Part shown: one piece after another, positions 34,701 through 43,018 of the stretch
Numbering within the stretch: position 1 is the stretch's first letter
How the letters are laid out: each line of letters starts with the position of its first letter
NCBI GenBank assembly: GCA_005223045.1
Contig: NJBM01000023.1
Location: 1 to 64,000 of the forward strand
Source of the DNA: Planctomycetes bacterium B3_Pla
GTDB lineage: Bacteria > Planctomycetota > Phycisphaerae > Sedimentisphaerales > Anaerobacaceae
Direction: 5' to 3'
DNA length: 64,000 nucleotides
Position numbers and translations under genes: made by a program
The notes under the pieces: generated by a model
Database searches by the model: none
Told to the model about the DNA's origin: nothing
What the model saw: the letters and a program-made list of their open reading frames with translations, nothing else

Positions 34701-34881
34701 TACCGGCCTTCCTGATCCAACTGACTTTCAGCCGGGCCGGCAGATGGTCGGCTGTGTAGCCGCTGCGCGCTGCATCAGCGCGGTACATGGGCCAATCCGA
34801 AGCTCTAAGGTCTGGGACGGTCGAGAACAGCAGAAACAGCACGAGCCCCAAAGGAATGATTCTTCTATAGGATGTTCTCAT
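31711..34881 (-). CDS. PQQ-like beta-propeller protein with internal methyltransferase-like domain
   Basis: A 1056-residue protein with a signal peptide (ending VPDLRASDW). Residues about 28-460 and 625-1040 are two PQQ/quinoprotein-type propeller halves (WPMYRADAARSGYTA, WTYITDGPVRFAPAVWQDRLFVVSDDGYLYCL, GEVLWEQSSDIYG). Between them, at about 490-610, is a Rossmann-like segment with a SAM motif I, VDLACGDGSLAHALA, and an acidic motif II, IIAVDDDP. Such a cytoplasmic-type cofactor domain in an exported protein is unexpected. The propeller probably binds a partner or polymer rather than PQQ, since quinoprotein-specific Cys and Trp rings are not apparent. It is divergent from the BNR-4 gene. 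Confidence 0.8.
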   Translation of the reverse strand: MRTSYRRIIPLGLVLFLLFSTVPDLRASDWPMYRADAARSGYTADHLPARLKVSWIRKAGTPPQPAWSGRDTRMPFDLAFQPVVSGGLVFFGSSSDCTVYALDTGTGREKWTYITDGPVRFAPAVWQDRLFVVSDDGYLYCLAIGDGELLWKKRGGPNPEMVMGNDRLISRWPARGGPVIKDGIVYFGAGIWPSEGIYLYAVDASTGRTLWVNDSSGSLVLNQPHDGNRARSGVSIQGYLTIEGNSLAVPTGRATPAIFEGESGRFRYFQLMEHGYGWGCRGGAGPFVTFIDENLYIVEDDIFQASDGRFMTRGLPVSSTAVTPEMLVFTRGYEIKAIKKSSLWIEVKEDPNGPPVRKVSLDDIAWSIACSNPVGASVVRAEVSNETSDWPAATQVTNPPLVVAGRTIVAGTLNSKIVTADIESRAVVTTADLDGLALGLAVADQTLYVGTDKGTIYCFVPAEGDEAGPPDDRRVRPKPYQVKRPYRKMAQKIIKRTKNAEGYCVDLACGDGSLAHALARENKLHIIAVDDDPRRVALARRRLSQAGLYGTRVTVLQRDPSGTGLPPRFARLVVSGRSVTEGRQAAPAEEMRRLLHPYSGTALIGKSGNLQRIVGRPQAGAGEWTHQYADAANTLCSADDLAASPLKMLWFTDFGIQMTSRHGRGPAPLCKNGIMVIEALHGLLGVDAYSGRRLWYYGIENILEPYDQEHLVGTSGTGSNMCLGADSVFVRRGARCLRIGMKTGKLIRQYTMPDKDGVWGFIACAGGVLYGTSADRTHVVRQLFRDVSTMEDLLTQSRSLFALDIKTGKTKWIYEARESIRHNAIAVCDGRVYLIDRSKEIVDLPGKRKDKDNANPAVEQPTVSRLVCLDAETGEVLWEQSSDIYGTTLAASSKHNILLMGYQYSQRSYQLPSEKGDRLTGFRTTDGKRLWDTTERYISRPIINGSTIYAQPYSFDLLTGMRNTDFEIKDRQPGGCGPMAGSTNLLLYRSGTLGYTDLTSGSATQNYGPMRPGCWINAIVAGGLVLMPDATDRCTCSYLMKTSIALAPADQRAASQ

Positions 34882-35203
34882 GAGTCCACTTCCTCTCTCA
34901 TCTGGGAGAAATCTTGCCCCCGAGTCACACAAGCTGACTGCGGTACGGGGCCGATTGATCACGTACCCTATTAACTTTTGTTGCCGGAAACCTCAACAAA
35001 CAAGTGTACTGAAATCCGGCTGTCAGGTCAATAGATACCATCGGTGTGTCCTCAACAGCCTCATCAAGATTCTGTGACTGACTTCGAGTACATCTTGAAT
35101 TTCAAGAGCCATGAGGATATCATAAGATAGTAGTCTGCCAAGTTTGATTTAATAGTCTAAGAAGGGTGGCAGCCTCAAACGCAGTTTGGAGATGGCTTAT
35201 ACA

Positions 35204-37639
35204 ATGACAAGACTTACTAAATTCTCCCATTCCTTCATACTACGCAAGCATGTCCCGACCGTATTGTTCGGTTTGCTTCTATTGATTGTAGTGTTGAGTT
35301 CCGCGGGGTCCGCAGCAGAAAAGGACGCAATGACTTTGCGGCTCGGCGGATGCGGGGGTGTTTATTTTTACGCTCCGGCGGGTGAATTATGGGTCGAAGT
35401 GGAAAAACAGGACCTCAACATCCGCCGAAACAAAACTCATTTACGTGCTCTTCTCTTCGCCCCGGACCGAAGCGTGGTCGATGAGGTGTGGATTAGCGAT
35501 GACGGGCTGGCGGCAAGAAGCGGCCCGGGACCTGTACAACGGGCACTGTTGCGGACAAATGTCAAGCGTCCCGGTGTATATGGGTTGAACATCACGGTTA
35601 CTGAAGATCGCTATGGTGAGAATGTTTCATGGGGATTCAGAAGCAACTGCCGCAAATATCTGGTTGAGACATCGCGAGGGCACAAGGATGCGCGCCATGA
35701 AGAGCCTCTCATTTTCCGTAATGCCGGACGGCAAGGCGATGTCGGATTTGTGCCGCCGATCAAGCCGTTTTCCATTGACGTGAGCGGCTTGACAAAAAGT
35801 GTCAAGGATTTACCCATCTACGACGGGGACGGCAAGAAGATGATGACACTTGCCGTATCGCCGGAGGGAAAGGCTCGGCATGATTTTCCCGCCGACAAGT
35901 CACGCAACAGAAAGTTGTGGCGATTACATTTGAATGACGCTCAGGCCGCAATCAACATTGACGGCGTAACTCGCTGGAACAAAGGCGAGGCCCGGGAAAA
36001 TCTTTCTTTGTGGACGCCTGATTTATCTTCATGGTTTGCCTTTCATGAAAACCGGTGGCTGCTGACGCCGTACAGCCGGAACGTTTATGCCGATGCCGGA
36101 AGTGAGGGTACAGTCAGCTTTGAAGTACACAACAACGGCCCGGCATCAAAGCGAGTCAAGCTGTCGTTAGAGTTTGATAGCGATGCCGTTTGGCCGGCTA
36201 AATTGGTGAAAACCGAAGTCGAGCTTGAGGCGAACTCCTCTTCCCAGATACTCCTCGCGTATAAAGTGCCGTCGAAAGGTACTGAGTGGAAATGTTATGT
36301 CCGTGCAACTGTTCTGGATGAAACCGGATTTTCGACGTGGTCCTCGATAACATTGCGCCGCGGCATCGCTCCGGCAATGTCGCCGTTGAAAATACCTGTC
36401 AAGCTTGAGCCATATCGACATGAAAACGAGCAGTTCGGGTATCTGCCCGAGTACCCTCTGGACAATCAGGTCTATTTCGATATGAAGAACCGGCCTTTCG
36501 GCATTTCGAGCGACGGCGTCTTCTCGTTGCGCGGCGGGGCCTGGCTCAAAATAACGAAGGCGCGTCGCGGCGATACCGACCGGGTCATTCCAATAAGACC
36601 TCTCGGCAGCAAAATCGCCTTCGACCGGGACAACGATGTTTATTTTTTGGGACGAGACGGTAGCTCGACCGTTCTTCTGCGCTCCGGCGATCATGGTGCG
36701 ACTTTCACCGCATGGCCCGTTCCGGGTTCGGGCAAATTCGATATCGAACAGTTCTCCGGCCACAACGTTACGAGCGGACCGCCTCCTCTGGCACGTTTCC
36801 ATCTGACGGCGACAGATCCGAAATTGATATGGCGCCGCATCAACGACCTCGATCTTATACTGCCGGCCGGGAAATCTGACGGCTCAATCGTCATGGACGA
36901 TCCCATAGCTGTCTCGAAAAAGTGCATCGGTCTTTCCGCTCACTCGGGGATACCTTCTACAATCGTCTCGCGGGCGGATAAGGTCCATATCGCGTGGGGT
37001 GAAGCGACACTTCCCCAAGAGAAAGCGCCGGGCGTACCTACTTATGTTGCGACATACAACCGCTCAACCGGCCGACTCGGTTCGCCTGCACTTGTCGGGT
37101 ACGGCCCCCCGGCAAACGATGTGCATAATTCGCCGTGCATTACAATCGACAGTAAAGGCTATCTCCACGTGCTGATCGGCACGCACGGGCGCACCTTCAA
37201 GTATGTCCGGTCGCTGCTGCCCAACAGTGCGAACGGCGGCTGGACAAAAGCCGAGGACGTCGGAGCAGGCCTTCGCCAAACCTATGTCGGCATGGTCTGC
37301 GATCGCGACGACACTTTGCATTTGGTGTTTCGGCTTTGGCTCAACGATAACAAGTATTTCCCCGCGGGTTACTACGCTAATCTGGCGTATATGAGCAGGC
37401 GTCCGGGAATGAAATGGTCCGACGCCCGGCCCCTGGTTGTCGCGGCGTTCTCGGAGTATAGTATTTTCTACCATCGGCTGACCATAGACAGGAAGGGCGC
37501 ATTGTTCCTTTCTTACGACTACTGGTCAACGTTTTGGTTCTACCGCACCGACCATCGTGGGAACCGCCGGTCGCTTCTGATGTCGCCGGACGGCGGCAAC
37601 ACCTGGAAACTCGCGCCGACAACGGAATTCCTGCAGTAG
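35204..37639 (+). CDS. Exported BNR-4 repeat protein
   Basis: About 811 residues with an N-terminal signal/TM segment (HVPTVLFGLLLLIVVLSSAGSA). The first ~350 residues are a beta-sandwich-type domain. From about residue 500 the BNR_4 propeller repeats appear: HNSPCITIDSKGYLHVLIGTHG, QTYVGMVCDRDDTLHLVFRL, YHRLTIDRKGALFLSYDYWS and LMSPDGGNTWKL. BNR_4 proteins occur in polysaccharide utilisation loci (for example ulvan and rhamnogalacturonan loci). The start is uncertain: ATGs at 35192 and 35204; the latter has GGAG 12 bases upstream. No catalytic role can be assigned. Confidence 0.75.
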   Translation: MTRLTKFSHSFILRKHVPTVLFGLLLLIVVLSSAGSAAEKDAMTLRLGGCGGVYFYAPAGELWVEVEKQDLNIRRNKTHLRALLFAPDRSVVDEVWISDDGLAARSGPGPVQRALLRTNVKRPGVYGLNITVTEDRYGENVSWGFRSNCRKYLVETSRGHKDARHEEPLIFRNAGRQGDVGFVPPIKPFSIDVSGLTKSVKDLPIYDGDGKKMMTLAVSPEGKARHDFPADKSRNRKLWRLHLNDAQAAINIDGVTRWNKGEARENLSLWTPDLSSWFAFHENRWLLTPYSRNVYADAGSEGTVSFEVHNNGPASKRVKLSLEFDSDAVWPAKLVKTEVELEANSSSQILLAYKVPSKGTEWKCYVRATVLDETGFSTWSSITLRRGIAPAMSPLKIPVKLEPYRHENEQFGYLPEYPLDNQVYFDMKNRPFGISSDGVFSLRGGAWLKITKARRGDTDRVIPIRPLGSKIAFDRDNDVYFLGRDGSSTVLLRSGDHGATFTAWPVPGSGKFDIEQFSGHNVTSGPPPLARFHLTATDPKLIWRRINDLDLILPAGKSDGSIVMDDPIAVSKKCIGLSAHSGIPSTIVSRADKVHIAWGEATLPQEKAPGVPTYVATYNRSTGRLGSPALVGYGPPANDVHNSPCITIDSKGYLHVLIGTHGRTFKYVRSLLPNSANGGWTKAEDVGAGLRQTYVGMVCDRDDTLHLVFRLWLNDNKYFPAGYYANLAYMSRRPGMKWSDARPLVVAAFSEYSIFYHRLTIDRKGALFLSYDYWSTFWFYRTDHRGNRRSLLMSPDGGNTWKLAPTTEFLQ

Positions 37640-37652
37640 TCGCCATCCTCTT

Positions 37653-38153
37653 TCACAAAGCATCATCTACATAATCATCGAAACGATACATCTCGGCATT
37701 CTCAAGAAACCACTGAGGCCTGGCTACGAAATCGCAGATGCTATCGAGCAAAATAAAATGCTTCTGTTCTTCGTTAGCCAGCTTCTTGAAAATTTCCTTA
37801 TGGGAAGCGTCCGTCACCGCCTCGGCTTTCTCCAAGTAGAATTGCCTGGCTTGCTTCTCGATCTCGCGCGCCTTCTCATACAATTGCAGTTCAGTGACCT
37901 CTACGCTGAAACTTTCGGCCGATTCTCTCATCTTCCGGAAGATCGCCCCGGCATTCCCAAGGACATCTGTGTCAGCCATCGCCTGCGGGGCATTCTGCCG
38001 CATCTGCTGCACGAGATCGAAGTGTTTTCTTTCCTCATCCGCCAGCATCGTCAGGATATTGCCCAGGCCTTTGTTGCTTGTCTTCAGGCGGAGCCGGCGG
38101 TAGTAGTCTTCGGCGAGCTTTTCTTTTTCCATCGCAAATTCAAAAATGTCCAT
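37653..38153 (-). CDS. Ferritin-like/rubrerythrin-type diiron protein
   Basis: A 166-residue four-helix-bundle protein. Two ExxH motifs are visible, DEERKHFDL and NEEQKHFIL, with the accompanying helix Glu positions in EKEKLAEDYYRRL and EIEKQARQFYLEKA. These provide the carboxylate-bridged diiron site. No rubredoxin CxxC domain is attached. It is likely an oxidative-stress or iron-handling protein of the rubrerythrin superfamily. Same strand as the downstream E2 gene, 60 bp away, but convergent with the BNR-4 gene. Confidence 0.82.
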   Translation of the reverse strand: MDIFEFAMEKEKLAEDYYRRLRLKTSNKGLGNILTMLADEERKHFDLVQQMRQNAPQAMADTDVLGNAGAIFRKMRESAESFSVEVTELQLYEKAREIEKQARQFYLEKAEAVTDASHKEIFKKLANEEQKHFILLDSICDFVARPQWFLENAEMYRFDDYVDDAL

Positions 38154-38212
38154 TTCGCACCTTTCCCTTTTTCGAAGCCCCGGTCATGAACGAGGCCTGT
38201 ACTTCATAACGC

Positions 38213-39508
38213 TCATTCTTCAATCGCAAGAAGGAATGGCTGTTCCAGCCTCTGAGCGATCCATCTGACAAAACGCACACTCTCGGCCCCGTCTATTATT
38301 CGGTGATCATACGACAGCGACAGCGGCAGAGCCAAGCGCGGGCGAAGTTCGCCGTTGACGTACGCGGCCTGCCGACTGGCGCGAGATACGCCGAGGATCG
38401 CCACTTGAGGCCAATAAATAATCGGCGAGAAGCCCGTGCCGCCAATGCCTCCAAGATTCGAGATCGTAAAGTTGCCGCCGGTCATCTGCTCGGGCGTCAG
38501 CTTGTTGTTTCGGGCCTTCTCGGCAAGATCCGTCAGCTCGACCGACAACTGCAAAATGCTCTTCTTGTCCGCGTCCCGTATGACCGGCACCAGCAACCCG
38601 CGGTCCGTATCCACAGCCACACCGACGTGATAGTACTTCTTGAAGATAATTTCATTGCTCTGAGCATCTACGCTGGCGTTGAAATTCGGGAAGGCTTTAA
38701 GCGCCGAAGCAACAACTTTCAGCAGTATCGAAGTCACCGTCAGCTTGCCCCCGGCTTGTTCTATGCGCTGTGCATACTCGGCTCTAAACCGCTCAAGCTC
38801 TGTGATGTCGGTCTGGTCGTGCTGGGTTACATGCGGGATGTTCGACCAGGCATAAGTCAGGGTCTCTGCAATCTTTCTGCGAGTGACGGTCATGGGCTGC
38901 CGTTCGACCCGGCCCCATCTGGTGAAGTCGGGCAAAGGCTTGCTTATTCGGCCTCCACCGGTTGGCCCGCCACTTGCAATGAGACCCTTGGCATGGTTCT
39001 TCACGTCCTCTGCGGAAATTCTGCCGCCCGGCTGGCTGCCACTAACCCGGCTGATGTCGATACCCAACTCACGAGCTAACTGGCGAACTGCCGGTGCGGC
39101 GGACACGGCTTTGGCCGGGAGTGTCTTTGTTTCCTGGGGAGGCCGTTCCTGCTCGGCTTTCACTGCCTTTACTTCTTCCTGGGCCGGCGGCGGTGTTTGC
39201 TCCTTAGCCTTTGGCTCTTCTATTGTCTCGACATCTGTAGCTCTCTCCGGCTCCGGCGGGGCCTGCTCGGCTTCAGTATCGAGCTTCACGATGACCTGAC
39301 CCACCTGAACCTCGTCTTCTTCATTTACGCTGATCTCGACTACCTTGCCGGCTACGGGCGACGGCACCTCAAATGTTGCCTTTTCTGTCTCCAACTCAAC
39401 CAGGGGGCTATCCTTCTCCACGAAGTCCCCCTCCTTCACGAGAACTCCGGTTACCACGCCTGACTCAACATTTTCCGATATTTCCGGAAGTTTGACATCT
39501 TCAATCAT
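38213..39508 (-). CDS. aceF: Dihydrolipoamide acyltransferase (PDH E2)
   Basis: A 431-residue E2 subunit. The lipoyl domain (1-80) has the lipoylated Lys K43 in VELETEKATFEV. An Ala/Pro/Glu-rich linker precedes the peripheral-subunit-binding domain (AVRQLARELGIDISRVSGSQPGGRISAEDV, about 133-163). The catalytic domain ends in SYDHRIIDGAESVRF, with the active His and Asp, and contains TNYGGIGG-like NFTISNLGGIGG. Only one lipoyl domain is present. It adjoins the E1 gene on the same strand, forming a pyruvate dehydrogenase operon in the order E1, E2. E3 is not in the window. Confidence 0.92.
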   Translation of the reverse strand: MIEDVKLPEISENVESGVVTGVLVKEGDFVEKDSPLVELETEKATFEVPSPVAGKVVEISVNEEDEVQVGQVIVKLDTEAEQAPPEPERATDVETIEEPKAKEQTPPPAQEEVKAVKAEQERPPQETKTLPAKAVSAAPAVRQLARELGIDISRVSGSQPGGRISAEDVKNHAKGLIASGGPTGGGRISKPLPDFTRWGRVERQPMTVTRRKIAETLTYAWSNIPHVTQHDQTDITELERFRAEYAQRIEQAGGKLTVTSILLKVVASALKAFPNFNASVDAQSNEIIFKKYYHVGVAVDTDRGLLVPVIRDADKKSILQLSVELTDLAEKARNNKLTPEQMTGGNFTISNLGGIGGTGFSPIIYWPQVAILGVSRASRQAAYVNGELRPRLALPLSLSYDHRIIDGAESVRFVRWIAQRLEQPFLLAIEE

Positions 39509-39569
39509 GCTTTTTCCTCCCTCTCAAAAAAACTCGGCAAAGCAGACCCATGATGCCTGACCGGACAAC

Positions 39570-42236
39570 TCACACAGTCACGGGATCAACTTTATTGGGG
39601 TCTATGTCCAAATCCGTTATAGCTTTTTCTGCAACCTTCTTTTCCAAACCGGCTTCGGCAGCTAGCGCTTGCAGCGCAGCCAGCGCGATATGGCGTGCGT
39701 CAACTTCAAAATAATCGCGCAACGCCTCTCTCGTATCGCTGCGCCCGTAACCGTCTGTCCCGAGGGCGACCAAGCGGCCGGGAAGCCACTTTGCAATCGA
39801 ACAAGGCAGGCTCTTGAGGTAATCGGACGCGGCCACAAAAACGCCTTGGGCTCCCGAAAAACATTGCTGCGTATAGCACTTCCTGGCCTTGTCGCCCGGG
39901 TGCAGCATGTTCCACCTGTCGGTCTCCATGCCGTCGCGGTACAGTTCCTTATAGCTCGTGACGCTCCAAACGTCGGCCGCCACTTCGTACCTGGTTTCGA
40001 GAATCTCCGCCGCCTTTATCGCCTCATTCAAGATCGCGCCGCTTCCCAGCAGTTGCGCCCTGGCCTTCGGATGCTCGATCTCCGACGCCCTGCATTGATA
40101 GAGCCCCTTGAGAATACCATCCTCGACGCCCTCCGGCATGGGCGGCATGGGATACAACTCGTTCATCATCGTGATATAATAGATGCAATTCTCCTGCTTC
40201 TCGTACATTCTATATAGGCCGTCGCGGACAATGACGGCCATCTCATAAGCAAAAGCCGGATCGTAAGCCTTGAGGTTCGGTGCGGCATACGCAAAGTGAT
40301 GGCTGTGCCCGTCCTGGTGCTGAAGTCCTTCCCCCGCCAGGGTCGTTCTGCCGGAAATACCTCCTATCAGGAAGCCTCTGGCCTGGGCATCGCCAGCCGC
40401 CCAAATCAGGTCGAACATCCTTTGGTAGCCAAAAATGGAATAGAACAGATAGAAGGGAATTGTGCTCAGCCCGTGCGTAGCGTATGCCGTACCTGCGGCG
40501 ATAAAAGACGACATTGAGCCGGCTTCGGTGATTCCTTCCTCCAGGATGGCCCCGTCTTTGCGCTCGTTGTAAAACAGCAGACTCTCTTTGTCCACCGGTT
40601 CGTACAATTGGCCCACAGAAGAGTATATCCCGACCTGCTTGAACAAGGCCTCCATTCCGAATGTCCGGGCTTCGTCCGGAACTATAGGTACGATCAGTTT
40701 GCCGATTGCCTTATCTTTCAGCAGCTTACCCAGAAGCCGCACAAGAGCCATCGTAGTAGCTACGGAACGGCCCTCGCTGCCCTTAAAGAATTCCTGGAAG
40801 CAATCATCGGCAGGTGTCTTGATCGGCCTGCTCTCAACGACTCGCCTGGGGACGTAGCCGCCGAGTTTCTTCCTGCATTCGCGAAGATATCTTATCTCCT
40901 CGCTCTCTTCACGCGGCCTGTAGAAAGGAGCCTCCTGTACCTCCGCATCGGGTATGGGAATGCCGAATCGGGTTCTAAATTCCAGCAGCTCCTGTTCGTT
41001 TAGTTTCTTCTGCTGGTGCGTGACGTTCCGACCTTCTCCCGCCTCGCCAAGGCCGTAACCTTTTATAGTCTGCGCGAGAATTACCGTAGGCGAGCCTTTG
41101 TGCTCTACCGCCGCTTTGTACGCGGCATATACCTTGGCGGGGTCGTGTCCGCCGCGTTTTAACTTCTCTAATTGCTCATCGGAGTAGTTCTTGACCATAT
41201 CGAGCAATCGCCGGTCTTTGCCGAAGAAATCCTTGCGAATGTACTCGCCCGGGGAAACTGCATATTTCTGAAATTGACCGTCCGGCAACTCATTCATCCG
41301 TTGGACAAGGACGCCGTCTTTGTCCTTTTCCAGAAGTGGGTCCCACTCCGAACCCCAGATGACTTTGATCACGTTCCAGCCGGCGCCCGCAAAGACAGCC
41401 TCCAATTCCTGGATGATCTTGCCGTTGCCTCTGACCGGCCCGTCCAGCCTTTGTAGATTGCAGTTGATTACGTAAATCAGATTGTCCAGTTTGTCCCGGC
41501 CGGCCAGGCCTATCGCCCCAAGGCTTTCCGGTTCATCCATTTCCCCATCGCCCAGGAAGGCCCATATCATTTGGTCCGAAGGCCCGGCCAGTCCTCTGTC
41601 GTAGAGATAGCGATTGAATCTTGCCTGGTAGATAGCCATGATCGGGGCCAGTCCCATTGAGACGGTTGGGAACTGCCAGAATTCGGGCATGAGCCGGGGG
41701 TGTGGATACGACGGCAGGCCGCCTTGCTGGTCTAATTCTCTGCGGAAATTCTCGAGATCGAAGCCGGACAGGCGGCCTTCGAGAAAGGCCCTGGCGTAGA
41801 TGCCGGGAGAGGCATGGCCCTGAAAGTATATAATGTCGCCGGGATGACTTTCGTTTTTGGCCCGGAAGAAATGATTGAATCCGACTTCCAGCAGCGTTGC
41901 GGCCGACGCATAAGTCGAGATATGCCCTCCTATTCCGCCGACCATCCGGTTGGCGCGCACGACCATAGCCATGGCGTTCCATCGGATGATGCTCTTAATG
42001 CGGCGTTCCACATCCCTCCTGCCGGGATAGCGCGGCTGTCGATCCGGCGGTATGGTATTCACGTAGGGCGTGGTTCTGCTGTGTTGAGGTTGTATGCCGT
42101 ATTTGCGGGCGCGTTTCTGCAACTGCTCGAGCAGATCTCCGATCCTTGCCGCCCCTTGATTGCGGTACACCTCATCAAGCGACTCAAGCCATTCTCTGTT
42201 CTCAAGCTCTACAGTTTTCAGATCGCTTTTGGCCAT
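39570..42236 (-). CDS. aceE: Pyruvate dehydrogenase E1, homodimeric type
   Basis: An 888-residue thiamine-diphosphate enzyme of the homodimeric AceE type. Signatures are GDGEMDEPESLGAI...NCNLQRLDGPVRGNGKIIQELE (thiamine diphosphate motif), GHASPGIYARAFLEGRLS and the C-terminal transketolase blocks SSFIAAGTAYATHG and GGISGRTTLAGEGLQHQDGHSH. Start 42236 (MAKSDLKTVELENREWLESLDEV) lines up with E. coli AceE's first conserved block; an open frame upstream reaches 42308. It decarboxylates pyruvate and transfers the acetyl unit to E2. It follows a small protein gene on the same strand. Confidence 0.93.
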   Translation of the reverse strand: MAKSDLKTVELENREWLESLDEVYRNQGAARIGDLLEQLQKRARKYGIQPQHSRTTPYVNTIPPDRQPRYPGRRDVERRIKSIIRWNAMAMVVRANRMVGGIGGHISTYASAATLLEVGFNHFFRAKNESHPGDIIYFQGHASPGIYARAFLEGRLSGFDLENFRRELDQQGGLPSYPHPRLMPEFWQFPTVSMGLAPIMAIYQARFNRYLYDRGLAGPSDQMIWAFLGDGEMDEPESLGAIGLAGRDKLDNLIYVINCNLQRLDGPVRGNGKIIQELEAVFAGAGWNVIKVIWGSEWDPLLEKDKDGVLVQRMNELPDGQFQKYAVSPGEYIRKDFFGKDRRLLDMVKNYSDEQLEKLKRGGHDPAKVYAAYKAAVEHKGSPTVILAQTIKGYGLGEAGEGRNVTHQQKKLNEQELLEFRTRFGIPIPDAEVQEAPFYRPREESEEIRYLRECRKKLGGYVPRRVVESRPIKTPADDCFQEFFKGSEGRSVATTMALVRLLGKLLKDKAIGKLIVPIVPDEARTFGMEALFKQVGIYSSVGQLYEPVDKESLLFYNERKDGAILEEGITEAGSMSSFIAAGTAYATHGLSTIPFYLFYSIFGYQRMFDLIWAAGDAQARGFLIGGISGRTTLAGEGLQHQDGHSHHFAYAAPNLKAYDPAFAYEMAVIVRDGLYRMYEKQENCIYYITMMNELYPMPPMPEGVEDGILKGLYQCRASEIEHPKARAQLLGSGAILNEAIKAAEILETRYEVAADVWSVTSYKELYRDGMETDRWNMLHPGDKARKCYTQQCFSGAQGVFVAASDYLKSLPCSIAKWLPGRLVALGTDGYGRSDTREALRDYFEVDARHIALAALQALAAEAGLEKKVAEKAITDLDIDPNKVDPVTV

Positions 42237-42308
42237 ATATTTCAACCTGCCGGCAAGCATATCGTGGCGCTCGCCGTCTCGACGCACGGGCTGCGGAAAG
42301 TGCTTCAT

Positions 42309-42494
42309 TCATAGCTTTACAGGTTTACACAGATTCTTTTGGCTCGCCGCTGCGCGTCCACAGCCTTCACAAAAGAATTTGGCGTCTCCGACAAGCTGCC
42401 TGTATTCATTGGGATTGCTCACCTGGAAGCCGAGATTGTTCAAATAGCACAAGTGCTTATCGTGCCCCCGATGGGGCATCTGAGGTTTCGGCAT
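42309..42494 (-). CDS. Small CxxC-type protein upstream of aceE
   Basis: A 61-residue protein: MPKPQMPHRGHDKHLCYLNN, then a central VSNPNEYRQLVGDAKFFCEGCGR and terminal AAASQKNLCKP. Four Cys suggest a small zinc finger (C..C then CEGCGRxAA...LC). I recall similar small proteins (Cys-Gly-Arg-x-Ala-Ala...Leu-Cys) in anaerobic bacteria, family name unknown. AGGAG precedes the ATG at 10 bases. It ends exactly where the aceE frame opens, so it may be cotranscribed with PDH and may regulate it. Confidence 0.6.
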   Translation of the reverse strand: MPKPQMPHRGHDKHLCYLNNLGFQVSNPNEYRQLVGDAKFFCEGCGRAAASQKNLCKPVKL

Positions 42495-42573
42495 TTCTCC
42501 TGTTCTCCTGAAAGACTAACTTGTCGTTTGGCGTCGATCTGGTGAATAGACTGTTACCGTAAAGGAGATCGCG

Positions 42574-42702
42574 ATGAGTTACACTCTTTATGGACTACGA
42601 TATTGCCCCCAGTCTGTTATTGCTTCTACTCAGAAGTATATTGCCGCCCGGCCCCGCCTTTACTTCGTGTACGGTAATCCCACGGATCTACCGGCGCTAT
42701 AG
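42574..42702 (+). CDS. Small 42-residue frame with a good ribosome binding site
   Basis: MSYTLYGLRYCPQSVIASTQ begins a 42-residue frame preceded by TAAAGGAG (7-8 bp from the ATG). The YGLRYCPQS start resembles a glutaredoxin-like first strand, but the frame is too short for the fold and there is no family match I can name. It is divergent from the small CxxC gene. It may be a real small protein or a truncated gene. Confidence 0.3.
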   Translation: MSYTLYGLRYCPQSVIASTQKYIAARPRLYFVYGNPTDLPAL

Positions 42703-42882
42703 CGCTTCGATCAGTACACGACCCAATCTGCCGTGTCTGTGAATTAATACGGCTCCGGCTACAAACGGTTCGCAAAAAGCTTTTCACTGCTTTAGATAGC
42801 TTCGACGGTCTCCTACGTTTACAACCAAGTTCTTCAACCTAAAAACAGCCAAGTTACGTCCTGGTCACCTATTGGTCAGACT

Positions 42883-42986
42883 AGACAGTTGACTTAATTT
42901 TTCCCTTGAAAACTTGAGTTGTGTGGTTTAGACTTTCCGTAGCAACTATGCGGACAGTGAAACGGCGACGACTTCTTGCAAGGAAA
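42883..42986 (+). promoter_or_regulatory. Promoter/leader module, copy 1 (upstream of reverse transcriptase)
   Basis: A 104-base block repeated at 44710-44814 with only one indel. It contains a conserved upstream sequence (GACAGTTGACTTAATTTTTC), -35 TTGAAA (42906-42911), a 17-base spacer, -10 TAGACT (42929-42934), then a conserved transcribed leader (GTAGCAACT, GCGGACAGTGAAA, CGGCGACGACTTCTT) ending in AAGGAAA. The spacer differs strongly between copies whereas the -35, -10 and leader are kept, which argues for promoter function. AAGGAAA is followed by an 8-codon open frame, 42991-43017, before the RT start. Confidence 0.75.
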
Positions 42987-43018
42987 TCATATGTACATTG
43001 TTCGGCTGAGGAAATAGT

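Noticed and set aside
38303..39079. A 258-codon plus-strand frame opposite aceF
   Set aside because: Antisense shadow of the E2 subunit; the minus strand shows the lipoyl Lys and catalytic His.
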